Origin: an uncultured Bacteroidales bacterium
Lineage (GTDB): Bacteria; Bacteroidota; Bacteroidia; Bacteroidales; Bacteroidaceae
NCBI GenBank assembly: GCA_902779315.1
Contig: CACZBC010000028.1
Location: forward strand, 1-64,000
Reading direction: 5' to 3'
DNA: 64,000 nt
Below are positions 36,288 through 45,158 of the stretch, in pieces. The notes under the pieces were generated by a model that saw only the letters and a list, made by a program, of their open reading frames with translations, had not been told where the DNA came from and made no database searches. Position 1 is the stretch's first letter. The number at the start of each line of letters is the position of its first letter. Both the position numbers and the translations under genes were made by a program.

Positions 36288-36314
36288 TATCTTCTTTAGT
36301 TATATTTTGGCGTG

Positions 36315-36322
36315 CAAAGTTA
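36315..36322 (-). promoter_or_regulatory. Promoter -7 box for the aminotransferase operon
   Basis: Minus strand TAACTTTG, 28 bp upstream of the ATG at 36287. Confidence 0.65.
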
Positions 36323-36395
36323 CGACTTTTCTCCCGAACCACAAAGCAAAATGAAAAAAAATGCATAAGATGTGGCATAATTGAAAAAGAAGTTG

Positions 36396-36403
36396 TACTT
36401 TTG
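36396..36403 (+). promoter_or_regulatory. Promoter -7 box for the CDP-alcohol transferase operon
   Basis: TACTTTTG about 190 bp upstream of the ATG at 36596. If used, array D would lie inside the 5' leader. Confidence 0.5.
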
Positions 36404-36442
36404 CAGATTAAATGGTGGAATACTTCTGCAGGGTTGTCTGCA

Positions 36443-36553
36443 AACGACTAACGTGAAGTTCGCCAACGTCACACTAGTAAATGGCAATCGTCACACTATA
36501 CGTTTGCGATCATAACACTATACGTTTGCAATCGTCGCACTATATGTTTTGCA
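36443..36553. repeat. 22-bp modular array D (5 units)
   Basis: Five units start at 36443, 36465, 36487, 36509 and 36531 with words CTAACGTG, CACACTAG, CACACTAT, AACACTAT and CGCACTAT. The last unit has one extra T. It sits in the 308-bp divergent gap between the aminotransferase and the CDP-alcohol transferase. Confidence 0.88.
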
Positions 36554-36595
36554 GCGACTCTGGAAGGGTTCATAAACCAGAAAGCATAAGGTAAA

Positions 36596-37600
36596 ATGAT
36601 AGAAGATCTGAAGAAGAAAGTACAAGCAACCTTAAAGTCCTCAGAAACAGAGGATTGGCTTGATTATCGCGTGGTTCGTCCGCTCAGTTATCTGTGGGCC
36701 CTGTTCTTCGCAAAACTCGACATTCACCCCAACACCGTTACCATCATCTCCATGATTATCGGAGCCGCAGCCAGCGTGTTCTTCATGCACGGCAGCTTCT
36801 ACTACGAAGGATGGCACGGACTCCTGATGAACATCATCGGCGTACTGTTGCTCTGCCAGGCAGACATCTTCGATTGCACGGACGGACAGCTTGCCAGGAT
36901 GACCGGAAAGAAGAGTCGTTTGGGCAGAATTCTCGATGGAATGGCCGGTTTTGTATGGTTCATCCCCATCTACGTCCTCTTGATGGTGCGCTTCTACAAC
37001 CACCATTCTCTCGAATTCGGATGGCTTGGAATACCCGATACGGAACAGAACGCCCTCATCGCAACTGCGGTAGTCGTCGTCCTCGCACTCTATTCGGGCT
37101 TCGCCGGAATGGGCGGTCAGCAACGGCTTGCCGACTATTACATCCAGGTTCACCTCTTCCTCCTGAAAGGCGAGAAAGGCAGCGAACTCGACAACTCCCT
37201 CCAGCAACAGAAGGTTTACGACGAGACACCCGCCGAAGGGAATCGCCTCTGGAAGTATTTCCTCAAGACATATATAGACTATACGCGCAAGCAGGAGAAG
37301 TCCACGCCTGAGTTCCAGAAACTCATGAGCACCTTGCGCGAGAAATATGGAAGTGCGGGAAATATGCCCGAAGAAGTGCGCGAGGAGCTTCATCGCGAGT
37401 CGAAAGCCATCATGCCCCTCAACGCGATGCTCACCTTCAACTTCCGTTCCGGCATGTTCTTCCTGTTCTGTCTCATCGACCTGCCTGTCTTCAATTTCCT
37501 CTTCGAAGCCATCTGTATGGGACTTCTCACATATTATATTAATCGCCGACACGAGGCATTCTGCCGCAGGGTTGCGGAAAAAGTAAGACTTGGAGCATGA
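36596..37600 (+). CDS. CDP-alcohol phosphatidyltransferase family protein
   Basis: A 334-residue inner-membrane enzyme with about six hydrophobic spans. It carries the CDP-alcohol transferase motif: Asp93, Asp96, Gly97, Ala100-Arg101, Gly110 and Asp114 in DCTDGQLARMTGKKSRLG plus RILDGMAG. The last position, normally the catalytic base Asp, is Gly118 here. The protein has an extra charged loop (about residues 195-265). Such enzymes join a polar alcohol to a CDP-activated lipid or the reverse. The next gene overlaps by four bases. Confidence 0.85.
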   Translation: MIEDLKKKVQATLKSSETEDWLDYRVVRPLSYLWALFFAKLDIHPNTVTIISMIIGAAASVFFMHGSFYYEGWHGLLMNIIGVLLLCQADIFDCTDGQLARMTGKKSRLGRILDGMAGFVWFIPIYVLLMVRFYNHHSLEFGWLGIPDTEQNALIATAVVVVLALYSGFAGMGGQQRLADYYIQVHLFLLKGEKGSELDNSLQQQKVYDETPAEGNRLWKYFLKTYIDYTRKQEKSTPEFQKLMSTLREKYGSAGNMPEEVREELHRESKAIMPLNAMLTFNFRSGMFFLFCLIDLPVFNFLFEAICMGLLTYYINRRHEAFCRRVAEKVRLGA

Positions 37601-38634
37601 AGTGGAGCTGGAATAACTTCTTCTTCTTCCTCGGCATCGTTTGTGTCGTGGTGATGCTCTTCACGTTCGACGTCAGTTTCGTTGAGCTTTGGGGCCACAT
37701 CTGCCGTGCAGGTTTGTGGCTCATCCCCATCGTGGGCATCTGGATTGTCGTTTACGGCATCAATGCTCTAGCGTGGATGTCGGTCATCCGGGGTAATACA
37801 AGTCCCGATGAAACCGTCGGTTTTTGGCGGATCTACAAGCTGACCATCACGGGTTATGCGCTCAACTATGCCACTCCGGTAGGCGGCTTGGGCGGAGAAC
37901 CTTACCGAATCATGGAACTGAGCAAGGACATCTCGAAGCAGCACGCCACCTCCAGCGTCATCCTTTATGCGATGTTCCACGTCTTCGCGCACTTCTGGTT
38001 CTGGTTCACGTCCGTCTTCCTCTACCTTGCACTCGCGCTGGTGGGCGACTTGCCCTTCGATACGACGGTTGGCATCGTGCTTGGCATCATCGTGGTCTTC
38101 TGCCTGATAGCCTTCTACCTCTTCTATAGGGGATACAAGTACGGACTTGTCGTGAGGCTGATTCGCTGGATAGGACATCTGCCTCGACTCAAAGGATGGA
38201 GCGACAGGTTTCTCGAAGCACATGCAGAAGCCCTGCATAATGTGGATTCACAAATCGCTGCCCTGCATCAGCAGAGCCGCAAGAACTTCTATGCAGCCTT
38301 GGGCCTCGAGTACCTCTCGCGTATCGTGCAGAGTGCCGAAGTGCTTTTCATGCTCCTGCTTTTCGGCATAGATGGTGGCGGAGGGTTCGACGGCATCACC
38401 CTCACCTTCCTTCACAGCATCCTTATTGTCTCGCTTACCACGCTTCTTTCGAACCTGATAGGCTTCCTCCCGATGCAGCTCGGCGTACAGGAAGGCGGTT
38501 TTGCTATCTCCACGGCAGCAATGGGCCTGACTATCGAGCAAGGCTTTTTTGTCAGCATCATCTGCCGTGTCCGCGAGATTATCTGGATTATCATCGGCAT
38601 CGCCCTAATGAAGGTCGGCAATAAACGAGGGTAA
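37597..38634 (+). CDS. Flippase-like / lysylphosphatidylglycerol synthase TM family protein
   Basis: A 345-residue protein with about eight membrane spans and the family core GGLGGEPYRIMEL (about residues 96-108) and FLPMQLGVQEGGFA near residue 290. This is the UPF0104 / 'LPG synthase TM' fold, used in lipid flipping. The ATG overlaps the stop of the CDP-alcohol transferase gene. Together they suggest making a lipid with an unusual headgroup and moving it across the inner membrane. This is inference from neighbours. Confidence 0.82.
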   Translation: MKWSWNNFFFFLGIVCVVVMLFTFDVSFVELWGHICRAGLWLIPIVGIWIVVYGINALAWMSVIRGNTSPDETVGFWRIYKLTITGYALNYATPVGGLGGEPYRIMELSKDISKQHATSSVILYAMFHVFAHFWFWFTSVFLYLALALVGDLPFDTTVGIVLGIIVVFCLIAFYLFYRGYKYGLVVRLIRWIGHLPRLKGWSDRFLEAHAEALHNVDSQIAALHQQSRKNFYAALGLEYLSRIVQSAEVLFMLLLFGIDGGGGFDGITLTFLHSILIVSLTTLLSNLIGFLPMQLGVQEGGFAISTAAMGLTIEQGFFVSIICRVREIIWIIIGIALMKVGNKRG

Positions 38635-38660
38635 TGCGGATGCACTGCATCTGCATTACC
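38630..38660 (+). terminator. Long hairpin at the stop codon of the flippase-like gene
   Basis: GGTAATGC-GATGCA pairs with TGCATC-GCATTACC with one mismatched pair and almost no loop. The stop codon TAA is inside the left arm. No U-run follows. Confidence 0.5.
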
Positions 38661-38729
38661 GAGCGATAGCCGAGCTCGAACACAGTTCAAGGTCGGCAAC
38701 AAACGAGAGTAAAGCAGAATCAAACGATA

Positions 38730-38757
38730 AGCTCCCGCGTTTCACAACGCAGGAGCT
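38730..38757. terminator. Hairpin between convergent genes
   Basis: AGCTCC and GGAGCT, with an inner GCGTT/AACGC stem, around TCAC. It lies between the convergent flippase-like gene and the secreted protein gene at 38808. Confidence 0.55.
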
Positions 38758-38807
38758 ATATGGCGCCGATATTAATTCAAAAACTAACTAACAAGTTTTT
38801 CCTGATA

Positions 38808-39407
38808 TCAGTCTTTAGGGTAAAGCTTCTTGAAGGCCTCTGTCAGGGACTCCACCTCGGGCAGCAATGCCTTCAGTTCCTCCTCGTTCTGATTCTTGAC
38901 GGCCGTCATGGCTTTCTCCAGCACATCTGTCAGCCGCTTGCAGTTGCCAGCGCCTGGCGACCATATTGTGGCGACACGAATATGGTTCCCAAAGAAGTAA
39001 CGGGTACCGTCGAGTCCCCTCCGCTCGTCATTGAACATACATGTGGCTACGGTATGTTCTATCAGGTCGGAAAACATCACAGCCGTGGCCTTGTCTGTCT
39101 TGACCTCCATAGAATCCAACCTCAGTCTCGGCTCGCCCGGCTCGGCCTCCTTGTTCACCTCGCACCACTTCACCTGCAGCCGTTCGCTTCCCCCATAACC
39201 GTAATACACATACAGTGCAGAGGGGAAGCTGAATGAAGGGAATATGAGCATCTGCTGGATTGCTCTCTCGGACAGCCAAGTCCCGAAATACTTTTCTCCC
39301 CACAGCTTCTGCTGAGTTTGTGTCATAGGTTCCAGTCTGCTCTGGGCCTGTGCGCCAATGGCTGCCGCCATCAGCAACGTCACTAATGTAATGATTCGCT
39401 TTTTCAT
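38808..39407 (-). CDS. Secreted hypothetical protein
   Basis: About 199 residues with a signal peptide (MKKRIITLVTLLMAAAIGAQAQ). No family recognised. The mature part is mixed, with several Trp and Tyr residues (FPSALYVYYGYGGSERL) and a helical, acidic C-terminus (QNEEELKALLPEVESL). The start may be 39407 or two codons earlier at 39413, which would overlap the stop of the upstream gene. It lies last in the sigma/anti-sigma block and may be one of its outputs or partners. Confidence 0.6.
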   Translation of the reverse strand: MKKRIITLVTLLMAAAIGAQAQSRLEPMTQTQQKLWGEKYFGTWLSERAIQQMLIFPSFSFPSALYVYYGYGGSERLQVKWCEVNKEAEPGEPRLRLDSMEVKTDKATAVMFSDLIEHTVATCMFNDERRGLDGTRYFFGNHIRVATIWSPGAGNCKRLTDVLEKAMTAVKNQNEEELKALLPEVESLTEAFKKLYPKD

Positions 39408-39409
39408 AT

Positions 39410-40168
39410 TCAAAATTTTAGACTTTCCTTCAAGCTTTTTAAGTTGTCATTAGGTAGGAGATAGATTGTTTGGAATGTGTCGGTTGGCTCTATGACGATG
39501 GTCTTATAACCAATATAAGTGAAGTGCATCTTGACGCCTGTGCGGGGAACCCAAAAGGCAAAGTTGCCCAAAGAGTCCGTCGTCTCGAATCCCCATATCT
39601 TCTTTTCTGGTTCAAATTGCAATATATGAATAATGGTATGGTTTAAAGGCTCGTCGTTTTCGTCATACACTACGCCCGACACTCGGCGGCGGCTTGCTTT
39701 CAGTTCCTCGTGTTGGTCCATATAGTAGTCGCAGAGTGTGTCCTCCACGCAGATGTACTCTACGACGCCGTGCTTTGCTGCCTCTCCATACTTCTCGATG
39801 TAGCGTTGCTTGGCTTCCTCATTCATGTGTCTCATTACTCTGTCCAAACACAAGTGTTGCCCTTTTAAGTAGTCGCGACAAGACCTCCCGCCTAACCATT
39901 TGTTGTTTTCCTTTGGTTGAGGCACTCCGTTGACGAGGTAGAGGATGGAGTCATTGGGCGGGCTGTCATGTGAACCACCTATGGCGCCTAGGGGAAGAAG
40001 CCGTACCTCGTTTTCTTCGGGCACATATTTAGGCAAACCGGCGATTTGCTCTTGTGAGTTTCCTCGCAGCCGCATGTTGTAGCCGTTGTAGATGCATGAC
40101 AAGGTTTTTGTCGGTGGGCGAGAACTCGAAGGACTTGTAGCCGGGTTGCTCGGCACGAAGCGTGACAT
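39410..40168 (-). CDS. Anti-sigma-region protein with plug-like and carboxypeptidase-regulatory-like domains (5' end broken)
   Basis: From about 40100 downward the frame encodes a third copy of a module also present twice in the upstream protein: YNMRLRGNSQEQ, SILYLVNGVPQPKENNKW, YGEAAKHGVVEYI, then RRRVSGVVYDENDEPLN (carboxypeptidase-regulatory-like beta domain) with FAFWVPRTGVK. The part before that, from the ATG at 40168, is only a shadow of the upstream gene, so the true start is missing or this is the shifted continuation of the upstream gene. The LRG...VNG...NGVI-like pattern resembles a TonB-receptor plug. Confidence 0.5.
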   Translation of the reverse strand: MSRFVPSNPATSPSSSRPPTKTLSCIYNGYNMRLRGNSQEQIAGLPKYVPEENEVRLLPLGAIGGSHDSPPNDSILYLVNGVPQPKENNKWLGGRSCRDYLKGQHLCLDRVMRHMNEEAKQRYIEKYGEAAKHGVVEYICVEDTLCDYYMDQHEELKASRRRVSGVVYDENDEPLNHTIIHILQFEPEKKIWGFETTDSLGNFAFWVPRTGVKMHFTYIGYKTIVIEPTDTFQTIYLLPNDNLKSLKESLKF

Positions 40169-41816
40169 CCTTTCTCGGAACCCAGAAGACGAAATGACCC
40201 GTCGAGTCGGTCGCAGCTCCTATAAAATCCTGTTCGACATGCACGTAGGCTTCCGTCAAAGGTTTGCCGTTGTTATCAAACACGTAGCCCTCAACTTTGG
40301 TGTACTTCTTCATCAGCTTCGGATGCTTGCGGACATAAGCGTCGCAATAGGTGTCGGGCACAACCTTTATTTCTATCACGCCATACTTCGCGAGTCCGCC
40401 GTACTTCTCTGTAAACTTGCTGTCTTTGTGAACATACACGCTGTCAATCAGCAGGCCCTGCTGGGAAAAGTACCGAGGCATGTTTGTGTCCACGTCATCG
40501 ATGGATTCACCAAATACTTGCCACTTTAATGAATCGGGCAGCGGCTCGCCATTCACCAGGATAAGCGTGGAGTCGATTCTGTCCTTGTCGCTTGGCCCGT
40601 CGCCTGTTCCCCTAAGTCGCATGGTGGTACCTGAACCCAAATCTGCCGAAGTGGGAACGATAGTAGCATTAGCTATCATGCGTTGAAGTTCTTCCCTTTC
40701 CTCTGGAGTAGATGCCCAGATGGCGATTGCACCGTTATTACAAGGTATCTTTATGTTTTGCAAAAGACCCTGCTCATTGAGGTACTCTTCAATACGTCTG
40801 TCGATTTCTTCTGATGTCATACCGCGTGAGTCAAACAGAGTCTTGCCGTTGACCACCACGAGAAAAGAATCCGTTTTGCCAATCTGGTCGATGACGCTAT
40901 CTCCTATTCCCCGAAGGTGCATAGTGGTGCCTGAACCTAAGTCTGCCGAAGCGATGTCCCGTTCTGCAATCTGCCCTTGAAGAGCCTGGTCAACAGACTC
41001 GAAGGCGAGATCTTCAAGTCCCGTAGTGGCCGGGGCATCAGCTTTCGCTAAAGCCAGTTCTTTGCGAGGAGCAATGACGGGCTTTGAGACTTCTGCAACT
41101 ACATCCTTTTCAGGCACTCTTGCAGGCTCGGACACATGCTCGGGCTGGGTAGGCTCTACTTGTGCCATGAGCGGCTGCTCTGTCTGTTCCTTTCCTATAT
41201 TATATATAATGAGCAACGCCACGGATGCTGCGATGCCGATGCCCAAAGCCCAAGCGAGTGCAGAGTGTCTCTTTGTCTCCTTGCCGATGACTTCCTGCTC
41301 AAAGCGTGCCCACTCCTTGTCCACGTCGGGCATGCCGATTCTCTTGTCGATGTCTTCCGTCTTCATGTTACTTTGCAATTTTAAGGGTTTCTCTGATTCT
41401 ATGCCAAGTACGGAAGCTGTTTCCGCATAGGTCATCTCTTCCTCGTAGTGAAGCTGGAGCACGCGGCGGTCTTGCTCTGTGAGGTTGTCGTCGATGACTT
41501 TCTGCAACTGCTTCAGCAACTCTTCCCGCTCCTCATCCTTCTGCCAGGCCGTTTCCTTCTGAAGTTCTTCCTTCAGCCGTCTTTGCAGTTGTCTGTCTCG
41601 CAGGATGTGCAGGCATTGGTTCCTCGTTGCAGAGAGCAGATAGCCTCGGATGCTTTCCGTGGCTATTTCAGGCTTGCCTCTCCACATTTGGACAAACACC
41701 TGATGTACGGCATCCTTGGCATCCTCGGCATTCTCTACCAAGGAGAACGCCATGCGATACATGTGCAGATAGCTGTCCTTGAAGAGCCGCTCGAACTGTT
41801 GTTTGCTGTAATCCAT
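40029..41816 (-). CDS. ECF sigma factor fused in frame to an anti-sigma-like membrane protein
   Basis: Residues about 1-140 are an ECF sigma factor (region 2: FSLVENAEDAKDAVHQVFVQ; region 4 start: YAETASVLGI). The DNA-binding helix of region 4.2 is missing: the frame jumps from GIES to EKPLKLQS and then into MKTEDIDKRIGMPDVDKEW, which looks like the proper start of the anti-sigma gene. One membrane helix (ALGIGIAASVALLIIYNIG) follows, then two plug-like modules (TTMHLRG, TTMRLRG) and a carboxypeptidase-regulatory-like domain. In another frame ETLKIAK-stop would end a normal sigma gene one base before that ATG. So a loss in the sigma gene probably created this fusion. The final 18 residues are out of frame. 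Confidence 0.65.
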   Translation of the reverse strand: MDYSKQQFERLFKDSYLHMYRMAFSLVENAEDAKDAVHQVFVQMWRGKPEIATESIRGYLLSATRNQCLHILRDRQLQRRLKEELQKETAWQKDEEREELLKQLQKVIDDNLTEQDRRVLQLHYEEEMTYAETASVLGIESEKPLKLQSNMKTEDIDKRIGMPDVDKEWARFEQEVIGKETKRHSALAWALGIGIAASVALLIIYNIGKEQTEQPLMAQVEPTQPEHVSEPARVPEKDVVAEVSKPVIAPRKELALAKADAPATTGLEDLAFESVDQALQGQIAERDIASADLGSGTTMHLRGIGDSVIDQIGKTDSFLVVVNGKTLFDSRGMTSEEIDRRIEEYLNEQGLLQNIKIPCNNGAIAIWASTPEEREELQRMIANATIVPTSADLGSGTTMRLRGTGDGPSDKDRIDSTLILVNGEPLPDSLKWQVFGESIDDVDTNMPRYFSQQGLLIDSVYVHKDSKFTEKYGGLAKYGVIEIKVVPDTYCDAYVRKHPKLMKKYTKVEGYVFDNNGKPLTEAYVHVEQDFIGAATDSTGHFVFWVPRKDVTLRAEQPGYKSFEFSPTDKNLVMHLQRLQHAAARKLTRANRRFA

Positions 41817-41906
41817 CATGTCTTTTTGGTCTCGTTACATATATAAGACCATCGAAAAGGCAAATCAAATACCCCCTAATTGCAATATTTAAGCAAAGAT
41901 GTTTCC

Positions 41907-42902
41907 TTATATCTTTCCCAGGATGCGGTCCATCACCCAATTGACGCTGGTGGCGCTGATGCTGTCGGCAGTGCAGATGCTGCTTTGCTGCAGGTGTTCC
42001 ACTACGCTTTGAATGAGTGGAAGCTGAACGTGTTCGGGGTTTTCGACATGAAATTCCTGTCGTCCTTGCTCATTACGCATGACGATGGGTTCGTAGGTGA
42101 AGACGGAGAAATGCAGTTGCCCACGTTCGCCGATTAGTTCGATACGGTCGGTGCGGGCACTCTCGTGGCTGACAAAACACCACGAACCGCTGCCAGGCAA
42201 CCCGTCGGCAAACTGGAAGGCAGCACTTACGGTGTCCTCCGTCTCATAAAGTCCGCCGCGATTACTGCTGAAACCCTTTGCTCTGACGATAGGCCCGAAT
42301 ATTTCTTGGAGCAGGTCAATCTGGTGAGGAGCTAAATCATAGAAGTAACCTCCGCCGGCAATGTCGCGCTGCACACGCCAGGGAAGGGCTGTGCTGTTAT
42401 AGTCGAGGTCGCGTGGTGGACAGGCAAAGCGTATCTGCACAGACGTCACTTTGCCGATGGCACCGTTCTCCACCAGTTCCTTTACCTTTTGGAAGTAGGG
42501 CAGATTGCGCCTGTAATAGGCTACAAAACAAGGGACATGGGTCTGCTCACTGACTCGGTTAATGCGTTGACAATCAAGGTAACTGCTTGCTAACGGCTTC
42601 TCTACATAGACGGGCTTTCCTGCCTTCATTGCCATGATAGCATAGGTGGCGTGCGAAGAAGGAGGCGTCGCTATATAGATGGCGTTTACTTCAGGGTCGT
42701 TGATGAGTTGCTGAGCATCCGTGTACCAGCGAGGGATGTTATGCCTTTCTGCATAGGATGAAGCCTTTTCCTTGCTGCGACTCATTACAGCCCAAATGCG
42801 TGAGCCTGCCACAAGATTGAAGGCAGGTCCGCTCTTTTTCTCGGTCACTTCACCACATCCGATGAAGCCCCATCGTATCTCTTTATATATGGGTTGCGGC
42901 AT
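41907..42902 (-). CDS. Cytoplasmic Gfo/Idh/MocA family oxidoreductase
   Basis: A 331-residue NAD(P)-dependent sugar oxidoreductase without signal peptide. It has the Rossmann motif GFIGCGEVTEKKSGPAF, ATPPSSHATYAI, the EKP motif (VEKPLASSYLD) and YYRRNLPYF. It starts directly at the stop of the porin gene, so it is part of the GH2-porin operon and may process sugars released by these products. The exact substrate cannot be named. Confidence 0.85.
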   Translation of the reverse strand: MPQPIYKEIRWGFIGCGEVTEKKSGPAFNLVAGSRIWAVMSRSKEKASSYAERHNIPRWYTDAQQLINDPEVNAIYIATPPSSHATYAIMAMKAGKPVYVEKPLASSYLDCQRINRVSEQTHVPCFVAYYRRNLPYFQKVKELVENGAIGKVTSVQIRFACPPRDLDYNSTALPWRVQRDIAGGGYFYDLAPHQIDLLQEIFGPIVRAKGFSSNRGGLYETEDTVSAAFQFADGLPGSGSWCFVSHESARTDRIELIGERGQLHFSVFTYEPIVMRNEQGRQEFHVENPEHVQLPLIQSVVEHLQQSSICTADSISATSVNWVMDRILGKI

Positions 42903-45155
42903 TTAATTAAAGAAGTTCCAACTGAGACCAAAATGAATGGTCATCGGATTAATGGGATAATGTGGCACGAGGAAGCTGTGGCCTGAGCCTGCATTGACAT
43001 GACGCAAAGAGACATAGATCCGACAGTGCTTGAGATGCATATTGGCATACGCACCAATAATAGGATAGTTGCCTATCTTCACCCGCTCGTGACCTGTATC
43101 CTGTACGGCAAACTGTTGAATGGCAGGACTATAGTCGGGAGCATAGTATGACGTGAAGTAACGCATATCACCGCCTATCTGTACGCGTAAAACCTTTGCA
43201 ATGCGGAAGAGAAGATAGAGGTTGGTGTAGACGTTAAGTTTTGGCAAGGGCAGCGCGTCTTGATTAGTACTTGTCTGGAAGGACACTTGATTGTCCCAAT
43301 GGATGACCTTCCAGTTGAGGTCTTGGGCAAGCGTGGCGCCGAAGACTTGCACGCTGCCTGTCTGCATGACGCCAACAGCATGGCTGTAGTCGGTAGGCAG
43401 AAGGCTCAAAGCATCCTTTCCATCAAGCAGAGTATTCTGCATGCCAAAGTAGGTGTAGTTAGATACATTCTCGAATCCGACATTCAACCTTGTCCCAAGT
43501 TTCTTGAGACGAAGAGTACCATCAATCTTCAGACGTACCTCACGATCCAAGTCATTGTTGTCCCACCAAGCGCTTTGTGAATGATAATGCCGGAAGAAGA
43601 AGGTCGGCTTGCGATGCATGAAGTTGACATGAATATCCGTAAGCAGCGTGTCAAGCTTACCAAGGCGCAGATTTAAGTCGGTTTTCCCGTCGATGTTCAA
43701 GTCACCTACATGTTCGCCGATTAGCCATACCTCGGCAGAAGTGTTGAAGTGGAAACGGGAGCCTTGCGTGCGAGCCAGTTCACCGCCAACTGAGACATCG
43801 CTTTCTGTGTATCGCGTCATACCGCCTTCGCCATCCATCAACTTGTAAGAGCGTAACTTGTGGGTGCCAAAAAGCGTTATTCCCATCTGCGCCCACTTGT
43901 TGAAGCCCTCGCGAAGAGCAATGCCGAAAGTGTTTCGTACGGAAAGAGCGCGTGTCAAGTCCTGCATCCTGTCCCCGTCGCCAAAGTAACAATTGGTGTA
44001 ATAATTTTGGGTTGTGTTGTGCGACAAGTACTCGTGCTTGAGATTGCTTACATCGAGGGTATGTATGAGACTCGTAACAGGAATGAACTCCTTAGGCACT
44101 TCTTGTGAATCATGCCATACTTGCATGAGCGAGTCAATAGCAATCCTCCGTGCTAATGTGTCTTCCCGAAGCACGGTTTGTATGCTGTCGGGCAAATCGG
44201 AAAGGAGTTCTGCGGCAGATGGAGGCGAAGGCTTCAGCGAGTCGGGAATCTCTATGATACGTGTGAAACCGAGGTTATAGCGATGTGTCAAATAATAGTG
44301 TTGCTCGTGATTACGGTTCCATGTTTGGTCGAGCATCGTCGGAATGTTACCCGGACTGTAGCTCTGTCCAGTACTCAAAGGGTCTTCGATATATCGGTCA
44401 TCCTCGATGCCACCGTTCTCTCCCATCTTCATGTGGTTGATGCCGACGTAAGCGTGCAAGTTGTATCGCTCTCCACGATAGTAGCCATAGAACGTACTTC
44501 CAAACATACTGTTAGGCTGAGCAAAGTAGTAGCCTACGCCATAGCTGTAGTCTATCTTGAAACCTAAGCCTGCAAGCTTGTTGATGTTGGTAGCAAAGTA
44601 ACCTCGGACACGATCCTCGCCGGTTTGCCTATTGCCGCAAGAATGGTAGGCAAGGTTTGTGATGGGGCTCTTCGTGTTGGTAAAGCGAAAGTCCTGCAGC
44701 GAGCCTCGGAAGAAGCTAAAAGGTTGCAAGAAGAGGAACTCGTCAGATGTGTTGTCTCGGTTGAAGTATAGACGACTCAAACGTGGCGAACCGATGTTGG
44801 CAAGGTAGTTGTAGTCGCCCGTATAACCATCTGTGGCATTCCACTTGTAGAAGTCATGCACGACGGTATCGTTGTTTTCTGCATCAACGACGGTACCTAG
44901 GCGAGGCTCCAAAACCCATTGGAACTGGCCAATAGGGATGTTCTTCTTGTTCTTGAAGCGTGTTGTGTCACGTCCCCAAGTTGTGCGATTTCCAGCGCCA
45001 TCTATATAGGAGCCGTCCTCAGAAGATACAACATATGTTTCACCGTCGTCATAAAGGGCGGCATTGCTTCCGTCCTTATTGACGCGATGCACCTGTGCAC
45101 TTGCCTGCAGCAAGATGCTGATGAGAAACAGCAATATATAGAGTCTTTTAGTCAT
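42903..45155 (-). CDS. Putative outer-membrane porin
   Basis: A 750-residue protein with a signal peptide (about 20 residues, ending LQASAQ). It has the Bacteroidota 'putative porin' (PF14121) pattern: GQFQWVLEPRLGTVVDAEN early on, GSPRLSRLYFNR, and many alternating aromatic strands ending in FGLSWNFFN with terminal aromatic residues. It probably forms a large barrel. It is flanked by a small membrane protein and a Gfo/Idh gene on the same transcript. Confidence 0.82.
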   Translation of the reverse strand: MTKRLYILLFLISILLQASAQVHRVNKDGSNAALYDDGETYVVSSEDGSYIDGAGNRTTWGRDTTRFKNKKNIPIGQFQWVLEPRLGTVVDAENNDTVVHDFYKWNATDGYTGDYNYLANIGSPRLSRLYFNRDNTSDEFLFLQPFSFFRGSLQDFRFTNTKSPITNLAYHSCGNRQTGEDRVRGYFATNINKLAGLGFKIDYSYGVGYYFAQPNSMFGSTFYGYYRGERYNLHAYVGINHMKMGENGGIEDDRYIEDPLSTGQSYSPGNIPTMLDQTWNRNHEQHYYLTHRYNLGFTRIIEIPDSLKPSPPSAAELLSDLPDSIQTVLREDTLARRIAIDSLMQVWHDSQEVPKEFIPVTSLIHTLDVSNLKHEYLSHNTTQNYYTNCYFGDGDRMQDLTRALSVRNTFGIALREGFNKWAQMGITLFGTHKLRSYKLMDGEGGMTRYTESDVSVGGELARTQGSRFHFNTSAEVWLIGEHVGDLNIDGKTDLNLRLGKLDTLLTDIHVNFMHRKPTFFFRHYHSQSAWWDNNDLDREVRLKIDGTLRLKKLGTRLNVGFENVSNYTYFGMQNTLLDGKDALSLLPTDYSHAVGVMQTGSVQVFGATLAQDLNWKVIHWDNQVSFQTSTNQDALPLPKLNVYTNLYLLFRIAKVLRVQIGGDMRYFTSYYAPDYSPAIQQFAVQDTGHERVKIGNYPIIGAYANMHLKHCRIYVSLRHVNAGSGHSFLVPHYPINPMTIHFGLSWNFFN

Positions 45156-45158
45156 GCT

